From contig CAIUHB010000172.1 of the NCBI GenBank assembly GCA_903898855.1, forward strand, positions 1 to 6,805: a stretch of DNA of 6,805 bases, in the 5' to 3' direction. The notes under the pieces were generated by a model that made no database searches, had not been told where the DNA came from, and was given only the letters and a program-made list of their open reading frames with translations. Within the stretch, counting starts at the first letter, position 1; every line of letters starts with the position of its first letter. The stretch is from an uncultured Actinomycetes bacterium (GTDB lineage Bacteria; Actinomycetota; Actinomycetes; Nanopelagicales; Nanopelagicaceae). Both the position numbers and the translations under genes were made by a program. Shown here one piece after another: positions 1 through 6,805 of the stretch.

Positions 1-1158
<1,158 letters not shown>

Positions 1159-1182
1159 GTCGCGTCTTTCCAACGCAACGAC

Positions 1183-1218
1183 CTCAAAAGTAGAGCTGCG
1201 CCTTCTACCATTGGGATA
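1183..1218 (+). promoter_or_regulatory. Candidate leaderless promoter of the DUF4389 gene
   Basis: TACCAT at 1206-1211 fits the actinobacterial TANNNT -10 pattern and lies exactly at -12 to -7 if transcription starts on the A of the ATG at 1218. No convincing Shine-Dalgarno sits in front of this ATG; the only G-run (GGGA, 1213-1216) is nearly adjacent to it. No clear -35 box is visible 16-18 bases further upstream. Leaderless mRNAs are common in actinobacteria; applying that here is inference. Confidence 0.4.
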
Positions 1219-1826
1219 TGGCCACAATCGAAAAACAAGTTCAAACCCATATCAACGTTCAATTAACCGATCGCGATCGTCAGAGCGCATTCTTTCGCTG
1301 GGTACTAATCGCCCCGGTTTTCATCCTGCTGTATTCCCTTACCTCGATGGTTCACACAGGTTTATTTCTCTCTGGCTTTATCTTTGTTCCAGTAGTGCTC
1401 ACACTGCTCTTTCGCGGGGTATATCCCAGTTATGTGCTGACCTTTAATCACGCGATCCTTGAGTTCAACTCCCGTCTCGCCGCGTATGCGCTGCTCTTGG
1501 TTGATGACTATCCATCAATCGAGCGCAATCCCAATATCGCAGTTGTAATCCCTGATATCGAGGGTGGAGCAGTCTTGAGCCGTGGCCTACCTCTTGTCAA
1601 ATGGATATTTGCTATTCCACTTTTCATTGTAGGCGTCGTGTATTCAGTAATTGCAGCAGTATTCACCGTCTTTGCTTGGATCCATGTATCCGTTACCGGT
1701 ACCTATCCAGGAAGCGTGCTCAAGTTCGTGCTGGGCACATTGCAATTCTGGAACCGAGTTATTGGTTACGCACTCTTGCTTGTAACCGATGAATATCCAC
1801 CATTTTCGCTCGAGCTAAAGTACTAG
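1218..1826 (+). CDS. DUF4389 domain membrane protein
   Basis: A 202-residue integral membrane protein of the DUF4389 type; the biochemical role of the family is unknown. A charged N-terminal segment (about 1-27) is followed by hydrophobic stretches at about 28-66 (probably a hairpin of two membrane segments) and at about 126-157. After each membrane part comes a similar amphipathic block: GVYPSYVLTF...RLAAYALLLVDDYPS (67-100) and GTYPGSVLKF...RVIGYALLLVTDEYPP (161-195). The protein is therefore built from two copies of one unit, and the YALLL(V)xDxYPP ending is the hallmark I associate with DUF4389. No signal peptide or catalytic motif is seen. ATG 1218 is the only reasonable start, because an in-frame TAG lies at 1191-1193. 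It lies 59 bp after argG on the same strand, but a probable promoter of its own and the lack of functional linkage argue for a separate unit. It ends just before a strong terminator. Confidence 0.85.
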   Translation: MATIEKQVQTHINVQLTDRDRQSAFFRWVLIAPVFILLYSLTSMVHTGLFLSGFIFVPVVLTLLFRGVYPSYVLTFNHAILEFNSRLAAYALLLVDDYPSIERNPNIAVVIPDIEGGAVLSRGLPLVKWIFAIPLFIVGVVYSVIAAVFTVFAWIHVSVTGTYPGSVLKFVLGTLQFWNRVIGYALLLVTDEYPPFSLELKY

Positions 1827-1838
1827 CAATTTAAAGCA

Positions 1839-1878
1839 AAAGCGCCAGTTCCTGATTTAGGAGCTGGCGCTTTCTTTT
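1839..1878. terminator. Bidirectional rho-independent terminator
   Basis: A 15-bp stem (1839-1853 with 1859-1873; one G-T wobble) encloses a 5-base loop (1854-1858). On the + strand CTTTT follows the stem at 1874-1878, ending the DUF4389 transcript. On the - strand the stem is preceded by the end of the DinB-like gene and followed by a T-rich run reading TTTTGCTTTAAATT. It lies between two convergent genes and probably serves both. Confidence 0.9.
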
Positions 1879-1900
1879 CGTAATAATTAACTTGCGAGAG

Positions 1901-2362
1901 TTATCCCAACGTCTCGCGAAGTTGGCCGATATGAGCCTCGGTATGTCCGACAGCCTTGGCAAATACCTGTTGCAGTGTTACTTCACCAAGTTCGAAGTGA
2001 ATGCCAACGCGGTTCCAATCGGATGCATCAGCATGTGAAAGCACATCTTCAATCAAACGATGTGTGCCGATGAAGGCAGCAAGAGAAGCCTGGGCATCAC
2101 GCTTTGCATAGTTAGTGCGCTCTGGATATTCATCTTCATTAAAGGCAATAATCTGTGGCTTTTCGGCGGCCAAGATATGTAGGTAGCGAGTTGCAAAGTG
2201 AAGGTCGCCATCGGCCATGTGATGAATAATGTAAGCAGCCGACCATTGGTCAGGACCAGGTGATTCATTGAGTTGCGAGGCAGGAACGCTCTGCGCGAGA
2301 TCGGCGAACTCTTTACCTAAACGCTTAAAGTCTGCGAGTAGTTCTGCTGGTGATGCGCTCAT
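1901..2362 (-). CDS. DinB/YfiT-like family protein (putative metal-binding four-helix protein)
   Basis: A 153-residue soluble protein of the DinB-like superfamily, whose members are four-helix bundles with a metal site of three histidines; some act as thiol- or bacillithiol-dependent S-transferases. Counted from the chosen ATG, WSAAYIIHHMADGDLHF (40-56) supplies His47/His48 and His55, and the late GHTEAHIGQLR block (139-149) supplies His140 and His144, the H-x3-H pair typical of the family. The opening LLADFKRLGKEFADL and the central RLIEDVL segments look helical. Length is normal for the family. ATG at 2362 is preferred to an in-frame TTG at 2374, because GGGAG at 2372-2368 sits five bases before the ATG and would overlap the TTG start. 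It stands alone, tail-to-tail with the DUF4389 gene and divergent from the small Lys-rich gene. The substrate is unknown, and a role in the DNA damage response should not be assumed from the family name. Confidence 0.85.
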   Translation of the reverse strand: MSASPAELLADFKRLGKEFADLAQSVPASQLNESPGPDQWSAAYIIHHMADGDLHFATRYLHILAAEKPQIIAFNEDEYPERTNYAKRDAQASLAAFIGTHRLIEDVLSHADASDWNRVGIHFELGEVTLQQVFAKAVGHTEAHIGQLRETLG

Positions 2363-2367
2363 CTTTT

Positions 2368-2372
2368 CTCCC
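2368..2372 (-). promoter_or_regulatory. Ribosome binding site that fixes the DinB-like start
   Basis: On the - strand GGGAG lies five bases (AAAAG) upstream of ATG 2362. It decides between this ATG and the upstream in-frame TTG (2374-2372), which overlaps the site. Confidence 0.7.
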
Positions 2373-2381
2373 AATTAGCTC

Positions 2382-2408
2382 AATTTATGGATTAGTGCGG
2401 TGGTTCAA
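2382..2408 (-). promoter_or_regulatory. Weak candidate promoter of the DinB-like gene
   Basis: On the - strand TTGAAC (2408-2403) could be a -35 box and TAAATT (2387-2382) a -10 box. The 15-base spacer is short. The predicted transcript would begin near 2375, leaving a leader of about a dozen bases that still includes the GGGAG site. Motif match only. Confidence 0.3.
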
Positions 2409-2410
2409 TC

Positions 2411-2438
2411 TTGTGGGGATAAGGATAGCGAGTAATCT
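2411..2438 (+). promoter_or_regulatory. Candidate promoter of the small Lys-rich gene
   Basis: TTGTGG at 2411-2416 and TAATCT at 2433-2438 are separated by 16 bases, an acceptable sigma70-type layout with a TANNNT -10 box. Transcription would begin near 2445, giving a 5' leader of about 58 bases that contains the hairpin at 2448-2465 and the ribosome binding site. Confidence 0.45.
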
Positions 2439-2447
2439 AAGGGCGTT

Positions 2448-2465
2448 GTCGGGGGAGTTCCCGAC
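2448..2465 (+). promoter_or_regulatory. Short GC-rich hairpin in the 5' leader of the small gene
   Basis: GTCGGG (2448-2453) pairs perfectly with CCCGAC (2460-2465) around a six-base loop GGAGTT. No T-run follows, so it is unlikely to be a terminator. It starts within a few bases of the predicted transcription start and could protect the 5' end of the mRNA; that role is inference. Confidence 0.4.
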
Positions 2466-2502
2466 TGTACGACCAAGCTAATTCAGCAAAGGATTGATCA
2501 AG

Positions 2503-2613
2503 ATGGCAAATAAAGAGCAGAAGAGCAATGCAAATACCAAGAAAGAGCCAAAGCTCTCCCTCAAGGAGAAGCGTCTTGCCAAGCAAGAGAAGGCAGCGAA
2601 GAAGAACGGCTAA
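2503..2613 (+). CDS. Small Lys-rich basic protein (36 residues)
   Basis: A very short gene, ATG 2503 to TAA 2611-2613, encoding MANKEQKSNANTK... through a KLSLKEKRLAKQEKAAKK core. Eleven of 36 residues are Lys, with one Arg and four Glu and no Cys, His, Trp or aromatic residue. The second half reads as one charged amphipathic helix. A good ribosome binding site, AAAGGA at 2488-2493, lies nine bases before the ATG, and a promoter candidate is at 2411-2438. Small proteins with a KxxKEKRxAK core occur widely in actinobacteria without assigned function. Binding to nucleic acid or ribosomes is a guess from charge alone. The gene is divergent from the DinB-like gene and runs tail-to-tail into the giant surface-protein gene, with only 22 bp between stop codons. 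Confidence 0.75.
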   Translation: MANKEQKSNANTKKEPKLSLKEKRLAKQEKAAKKNG

Positions 2614-2624
2614 TTGCCCGTTCT
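2603..2624 (-). terminator. Probable terminator of the giant gene, embedded in the end of the small gene
   Basis: Read on the - strand, AGAACGG(G)C (2624-2616) pairs with GCCGTTCT (2610-2603): eight pairs with one bulged G and an AATTA loop. It is followed by TCTTC. It begins 11 bases after the TAA (2638-2636) of the giant gene and overlaps the last codons and stop of the small gene. On the + strand it has no T-run, so it suits the - strand gene better. Confidence 0.45.
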
Positions 2625-2635
2625 GAGTTAGATAA

Positions 2636-5600
2636 TTAAATCTGAGGCGGCGCGATATTCTGCAGAGTCAAGATTGCAGAGGTTGCTAGGCCACTTGGTG
2701 TTAGTACGCCGAGTCTGCCCATCGTGCCGCCAACGGTGAATCCATTTGCCGTCAGATAGCTTCCGGGAAGTGTTAGTACAAATCCAGTAGAAGTAAGTAA
2801 AGAGATATATGCCGTAGCGTCACGATTGACGATATCGCGGCCAATATAAACAGTCATCACGCCAGTGGTCCAGAATCCAGTTCCCACAATAGTGAATGTG
2901 GCACCAGATGCGTTTCCAGAATTTTCAGTGACCGAGATGATCGTCGGTTGAATTGTTGTGGTCGAGCTATCGGCCGCCGTGTATGGGGTAGAAGTGTCGA
3001 GACGCTGCGTCTCGGTCAAAATCAAGGTATGTGATCCACCGATATTCTGGCTGCCATCATTAGTCTGTAAGTGTGAAGTGAGCAAGATGAAAACTATGGT
3101 CTTGGTATCGGAAGCCGAAAGGTAATTAGCGGTTTGCGGAACTGAAATATTCACCACGCAAGTCGCGGCTGCCGCGGAATAAACCGCACCAGTGGCACTC
3201 ATCGCACATGAACCAGAGACCAAAGTCCAGGTTATTGTTACGGTATCAACGCCGACTCCCGAGGCAAAGAGCGTTGCGGTATCCCCAACATCAACGGTGT
3301 AGGTATCCCAAATTCCAAATGATGAATAGGCATATGCGGTGGTTGGACTGCCAACGCGCAGCGATCTGGTGGCGCGATTGATAGTTAGTGAAGCAGTGTC
3401 ATAAAGCGTGGAAACGTAATAGTCGAGTTGGGTGCCAGTCTTGGTGCCGTAACTCAGCGCAGTGATTACCGGCGTAACAACATAGTTGCCAGCCTTAGTC
3501 GGCATCACGGTATTTGTGGCCGAGTAAGTGTCGCCGGTATAAGCCGTGCCGCTGTAGTACAAGACAGTAGTGATGGTGTCGTTATTTACTAGGCCGATCG
3601 TCGTGATGGTGTCGTTCGGTCCTACGGCTGCGCCACCGTTATAGGTGTATGCCGGTGTCTGGTTGACGTGAACAGTGACGGTGTCGGCCTTGGTTACTGT
3701 CAAAGTTTCATTCATCGAGTCCGTAAGGCCAAGCGCATCTAACACAGTCACTGATTCAAGATAGTTGCCAGGAATTAGCGACGCGGAATTCGAATAAATA
3801 AGGCTATTTCCCGATGAGGTATCGACTAAAACTTTGCCACCATATGAAGAGCGTATAGAAAATACAAAAGCTGGCGTACCGCCAAAAACGATTATTCGTG
3901 GTGAGTTCGAGACTGTGCCATATTTAGCGACCAAATTAGCCGAAGCTCCCGATGAGTTATTCTTCAACATTCCAACAAATACATCTTGGTTGGAGTGTGG
4001 AACGAAAGTAAATCCGCTAACGGTAATGGTGTCTGAATAATTTCCAACGGCAGCAATATTTCCTAGCGCATCGACGCTAATTGCAACAACGCCACCTTTA
4101 TTTCCACCAAGTGTTCCAAGGTAGTATCCAGTTCCTGTCGATGAGTATTCATATAACGCATCAAAAAGGCCTGGATAACTAAAAGTTGTTCCATCTACAT
4201 ATAAGTTTTGGTTTGACCCGCTTTGTAAGAAAATGTTTCCGTTCGCATCAACTCCTGCGTCCTTCCAATTGGCATTTCCAGTCCCAAAGGCATCGTACGC
4301 AGCTCGAGCCCACTGTTCCACTCCGGAGGAATTGAATTTGAATAGAATTCCCGCACTCATACCAGGAAAACTGTAGGTTTTCCCCATCAAAGTTGTGCCT
4401 TCTTTGACAGATCCATATGCGTAAAGATCGCCAGCGGGAGTTAGAGCCAGTCCTGCGATTTGATCTCCACTGCTAAAAATTGTGCTTGCTTCATTGATGT
4501 TTCCACCGCTATCTTGAGAGAGCCACTGTCCGATTCCATCAGATGAAAACTTAGCCACAAACATTCGCGAAAGAATATTTCCGCTGTTGCTCACATAGAG
4601 TGATGTTCCTGTTTGGTTACCAATATTCATAGTACCGAAGACATTTCCGGATATATAAATATTTCCAAGTAAATCTACTCCTATTCCGGATAGGAATGAA
4701 AAACTATTTTGATCTGAATTAGAATCAGATGTCAACCAGAGAAGATCACCGGCTGTACTAACCTTCAAAAATGTTGCTGCTCGTCCATAATTGAGTGGTC
4801 CAGTTATAACTGTCACTATGCCTGAAGGCGATGTGTAGCCGACTTGATCTTGGTTAGTAAATCCTAGGACGATATTTCCTTGGCTGTCGGTGGCTAGCCC
4901 AGAGAGCGGTACATTGCCCTGCGAGTTATTCGTGAATTCAAATATCGATCCCCAAATTGAGGCACCGTTAAGTGCACTCAATTTGTAGAGAAAATATGCT
5001 TGATGTGTGAAGTTTGGAAATAGAGTTGAACTATCGGAAGCAAGCAAGGCGGGCTTTGTCCGGCCTGCAACTATTACGTTACCTAGCCCGTCAGTAGTAA
5101 CTTGATCTATTGTAAGACCTCCATTGATTGTGGAGAGGGTCTGAGTCCAAAGAACAGTTCCAGATTTGTTTGTCTTAATTATAAATGCGGAGTATTGAGA
5201 AGTAGGTGTGGTGTTTCCAATTTTAAATCCTGGATCACTCGTACCAACTGCATATGTGTTACCTGATGAATCAAGGTAGACGTTGCTCATGATACTGAAT
5301 TTTCTAGAGATAAATTGATTGATAGATCCGGAGTCAATCCAGGAGTAAACATCACCAACCATGAGTTTTGGTGCGCTTCCTATATAAACCGTAGTTGTTT
5401 CATTTAAAGTCAGGCCTGTAGCGTCACTAGCGGAAGTGGTAATTAAGTTTGATGAGGCTTGTGCGGTGTTGCTTACCGCTAAAATCGCAGTTCGGGAGTC
5501 AATAGTCACTCCTTGAGGGGCGTTAATTAGAGTCCATGTAATTGGTGCGACTCCACCTCTTGATGTAAAGGATGGCGTAGTTGCAGGAGTGCCGAATGGT

Positions 5601-6805
5601 GTGCGTATTGGACCTCCTCCGCCAGTCAATTGGAATTGCGGAAATACGGTCAAGGTTGCCGAATCGGTATAGGCACTTACCGAGGCGCCAGAACCATTTG
5701 TATCGGTGACTTTGGCTCTGACTTTCACTCCGCTTAAAGATGTGTCCTGAAGTGGGAAGTCAGATCGGCCGATAGTTAATGTCGCGCCGGTCACTCCAAA
5801 ATATTGGTTATTTTGGGATTCAGTGAGATTGCTCCAAGTTGCGGTGCCGGAATCTTGCTTCTGCCATTGATATGAACGTGTGTATCCGTCAGCCGGGGTT
5901 CCGCCAACCACAAAAGTTCCGTACTGGCCAACAGATGTTTTTGTATCCGATGGACTGATAAATGAAATTCCAATCAGTGGGAATTGAAGGTAAACAACTC
6001 CAGCAGAACCGCGGCCACCATAAGTGCCACAACCATCTCCGCCACCACCGGCGCCGTAACCCATATTGCTTGGTCCATCTTCACCGGGATTTCCATCAAC
6101 GCCCCCAGCATTTCCGCTTCCTCCCGCAGCATGGCCGTTATCGCCACCGCCTGCCGCTCCAACAACGTTCCAACCTCCGCCACCACCACCGGCGCCGTAG
6201 TCATGCGTTGTTCCGCTTATAGAACTGGCTTGACCTTGAAGGCCTGGATATGGAGCTTGTTGCGCCAATGGTTGAATGCCACCGCCCCAACCACCGGAAC
6301 TTGCGGCATAACCGGAAGCAATACCAGCAGTTCCTAGCAAGATTCCACCGCTTGCAACAGTCTGGGTATAACCAGCTTGTTGTGCTGCGTTGCCCGAAGG
6401 ATTTGCGCAGACATCGTTATCCCAGTGCCCACGACCACCAGTACCGCCACCAGAAATAATATTTACGGTTGAATCTGCGGAAGAGACGAAAGTATTTCCG
6501 CCATCGCCACCTTTGAAAACCTTAGTCGTCGATAACGTTGGATCGACGGAATAACCGTTGATACCGCCAACTCCAACTTTAATTGTTAGGGTAGATGTAC
6601 CAGCACTGATATTTACTTTGCCTTCAATTTGAGCACCGCCACCGCCACCAATACCTGCGTTAACACCTCCGCCACCGCCCCCGCCCACAATTAGCGCTGT
6701 AGGTGCAACTGAACTAATAGGAAGTGTCCAGCCACCTTGAGTAGTAATAATTGTTCGATTGAATTGGTACAGCATGTAAAGGCCCTGCACGCTTGAACTC
6801 TCTAC
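2636..6805 (-). CDS. Giant multidomain secreted/surface protein: Gly-rich, Ig-like, SBBP propeller, MBG-like, IPT/TIG-like (5' end open)
   Basis: At least 1,384 residues, numbered here from a GTG at 6790-6788. The frame stays open to the window edge (GTA GAG AGT TCA AGC precede it), so the real start and any signal peptide probably lie outside. Order of parts: a glycine-rich domain (about 9-270) opening with GGWTLP and LIVGGGGGGG, as in Gly-rich domains of bacterial surface proteins; an Ig-like domain (274-384, YQWQ core); a putative-Ig/cadherin-like domain (385-471); seven D-x-x-G-N SBBP-type repeats (about 478-945); an Ig-like domain (950-1034); an MBG-like domain (1035-1140, AYTYNG...Y.ATNT...AGNY); an Ig-like domain with Cys1195 and Cys1211 (1141-1235); and an IPT/TIG-like domain (1279-1376, PTIISVTENSG...GTGF). 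It ends at LQNIAPPQI with no LPxTG, membrane anchor or basic tail. No enzyme motif is seen. Thr, Ser, Gly and Asn dominate and only four Cys occur. Likely an extracellular adhesin, envelope or matrix protein; ligand unknown. Confidence 0.85.
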   Translation of the reverse strand, partial: VESSSVQGLYMLYQFNRTIITTQGGWTLPISSVAPTALIVGGGGGGGVNAGIGGGGGAQIEGKVNISAGTSTLTIKVGVGGINGYSVDPTLSTTKVFKGGDGGNTFVSSADSTVNIISGGGTGGRGHWDNDVCANPSGNAAQQAGYTQTVASGGILLGTAGIASGYAASSGGWGGGIQPLAQQAPYPGLQGQASSISGTTHDYGAGGGGGGWNVVGAAGGGDNGHAAGGSGNAGGVDGNPGEDGPSNMGYGAGGGGDGCGTYGGRGSAGVVYLQFPLIGISFISPSDTKTSVGQYGTFVVGGTPADGYTRSYQWQKQDSGTATWSNLTESQNNQYFGVTGATLTIGRSDFPLQDTSLSGVKVRAKVTDTNGSGASVSAYTDSATLTVFPQFQLTGGGGPIRTPFGTPATTPSFTSRGGVAPITWTLINAPQGVTIDSRTAILAVSNTAQASSNLITTSASDATGLTLNETTTVYIGSAPKLMVGDVYSWIDSGSINQFISRKFSIMSNVYLDSSGNTYAVGTSDPGFKIGNTTPTSQYSAFIIKTNKSGTVLWTQTLSTINGGLTIDQVTTDGLGNVIVAGRTKPALLASDSSTLFPNFTHQAYFLYKLSALNGASIWGSIFEFTNNSQGNVPLSGLATDSQGNIVLGFTNQDQVGYTSPSGIVTVITGPLNYGRAATFLKVSTAGDLLWLTSDSNSDQNSFSFLSGIGVDLLGNIYISGNVFGTMNIGNQTGTSLYVSNSGNILSRMFVAKFSSDGIGQWLSQDSGGNINEASTIFSSGDQIAGLALTPAGDLYAYGSVKEGTTLMGKTYSFPGMSAGILFKFNSSGVEQWARAAYDAFGTGNANWKDAGVDANGNIFLQSGSNQNLYVDGTTFSYPGLFDALYEYSSTGTGYYLGTLGGNKGGVVAISVDALGNIAAVGNYSDTITVSGFTFVPHSNQDVFVGMLKNNSSGASANLVAKYGTVSNSPRIIVFGGTPAFVFSIRSSYGGKVLVDTSSGNSLIYSNSASLIPGNYLESVTVLDALGLTDSMNETLTVTKADTVTVHVNQTPAYTYNGGAAVGPNDTITTIGLVNNDTITTVLYYSGTAYTGDTYSATNTVMPTKAGNYVVTPVITALSYGTKTGTQLDYYVSTLYDTASLTINRATRSLRVGSPTTAYAYSSFGIWDTYTVDVGDTATLFASGVGVDTVTITWTLVSGSCAMSATGAVYSAAAATCVVNISVPQTANYLSASDTKTIVFILLTSHLQTNDGSQNIGGSHTLILTETQRLDTSTPYTAADSSTTTIQPTIISVTENSGNASGATFTIVGTGFWTTGVMTVYIGRDIVNRDATAYISLLTSTGFVLTLPGSYLTANGFTVGGTMGRLGVLTPSGLATSAILTLQNIAPPQI
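2663..2956 (-). other. IPT/TIG-like C-terminal domain (within the giant protein)
   Basis: Residues 1279-1376 read TIQPTIISVTENSG, then ATFTIVGTGFWTTGVMTVYIG and a Ser/Thr-rich end. The P-x-I-x-S-V start and the V-x-G-T-G-F turn are typical of IPT/TIG immunoglobulin-fold domains. The protein stops eight residues later, so this domain is the C-terminus. Confidence 0.65.
3086..3370 (-). other. Ig-like domain with a Cys pair (within the giant protein)
   Basis: Residues 1141-1235. The pattern SGSCAMSATGAVYSAAAATC followed by VVNISVPQTANYLSAS matches Ig-like repeats of actinobacterial surface proteins that carry C-x-(V/M)-x-x-x-G-x-V...A-x-x-C and then a NY motif. Cys1195 and Cys1211 are well placed for a disulfide in the extracellular space. 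Confidence 0.55.
3371..3688 (-). other. MBG/YDG-like domain (within the giant protein)
   Basis: Residues 1035-1140. It contains QTPAYTYNGGAAVGP, two NDTITT segments, YSGTAYTGDTYSATNT, KAGNYVVTPVITALSYG and a closing ASLTINRA. The YTYNG start, the AGNY turn and the final SLTI(N/T) strand resemble MBG-type beta domains of large secreted proteins. Assigned by eye. Confidence 0.5.
3956..5359 (-). repeat. Seven SBBP-type repeats, probable seven-bladed beta-propeller
   Basis: Degenerate repeats of 59-79 residues (about residues 478-945) share a D-x-x-G-N-(I/V/T)-x-x-x-G core. Cores: DSSGNTYAVG (507), DGLGNVIVAG (567), DSQGNIVLG (635), DLLGNIYISG (706), a divergent PAGDLYAYG (785), DANGNIFLQSG (848) and DALGNIAAVG (907). 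Most cores are followed by a segment ending near a Trp strand (VLWTQ, IWGS, LLWLTS, GQWLS, EQWARA). Seven units is a common number for a closed propeller. No Cys occurs in this part. Related repeats in other proteins are structural or ligand-binding. Confidence 0.7.
5981..6766 (-). repeat. Glycine-rich domain coding region
   Basis: Residues 9-270 are dominated by Gly runs (LIVGGGGGGG at 33-42, GIGGGGGA at 46-53, YGAGGGGGGW at 198-207, YGAGGGGDG at 245-253) with Ala, Ser and Asn between. The opening QGGWTLP corresponds to the W-T-(V/L)-P start of bacterial Gly-rich surface domains, and VVYLQF at 265-270 is the closing strand. A 17-bp exact direct repeat (6042-6058 and 6183-6199) encodes the two YGAGGG copies. 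The + strand here contains long open frames that are only GCC/ACC shadows of the Gly codons. Confidence 0.75.

Noticed and set aside
1159..1217. Possible terminator after argG
   Set aside because: Only 4-bp imperfect pairings (GTCG/CGAC, GCGT/ACGC) and no T-run are visible.
5974..6204. 76-codon - strand frame inside the Gly-rich region
   Set aside because: It is a shifted reading of the same Gly codons in the giant gene, with no ribosome binding site.
5962..6337. Overlapping + strand frames of 86 and 117 codons rich in His, Arg, Thr and Ala
   Set aside because: They are antisense shadows of GGN glycine codons in the Gly-rich domain.
6000..6700. Gly-rich repeats as a CRISPR or tandem-repeat array
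   Set aside because: The periodicity is irregular and explained by Gly codons; there are no constant repeats with unique spacers.

Overview
The window (6,805 bp) looks like chromosome from a free-living bacterium of moderate GC. An actinobacterium of the low-GC freshwater type (Nanopelagicales/acI-like) is my best guess. The reasons are a DUF4389 membrane protein, a DinB-family protein, a Lys-rich small protein with a KEKR-type core, a likely leaderless start, TANNNT-type -10 boxes and a giant Ig-like/glycine-rich surface protein. This is inference from gene content; no rRNA or other marker gene is present. I see no IS element, tRNA, rRNA, CRISPR array or phage gene.

Layout. (1) 1-1158 (+): the 3' part of argG, argininosuccinate synthase of the long E. 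coli-like type; the 5' end with the ATP loop lies outside the window. (2) 1218-1826 (+): a DUF4389 membrane protein with an internal duplication and a probable leaderless promoter. (3) 1839-1878: a strong hairpin terminator shared by two converging genes. (4) 1901-2362 (-): a DinB/YfiT-like putative metal-binding protein; the ATG at 2362 with GGGAG upstream is preferred over a TTG at 2374. (5) 2363-2502: an intergenic region with divergent promoter candidates and a small 5'-UTR hairpin. (6) 2503-2613 (+): a 36-residue Lys-rich small protein. (7) 2636-6805 (-): one continuous reading frame of about 1,389 codons, open at the window edge, encoding a giant secreted or surface protein. Read from its N-terminal side, it has a glycine-rich domain, two Ig-like domains, seven SBBP-type repeats that probably form a beta-propeller, an Ig-like domain, an MBG-like domain, a Cys-containing Ig-like domain and an IPT/TIG-like domain.

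The genes do not form one pathway. argG is arginine biosynthesis; the DUF4389, DinB and small Lys-rich genes are separate small transcription units of unknown role. The giant protein is the accessory part of the window and the most interesting object. Its propeller-coding stretch is clearly more AT-rich than the DNA on both sides, which suggests mosaic assembly. I found no evidence for a complete new multi-gene system here.
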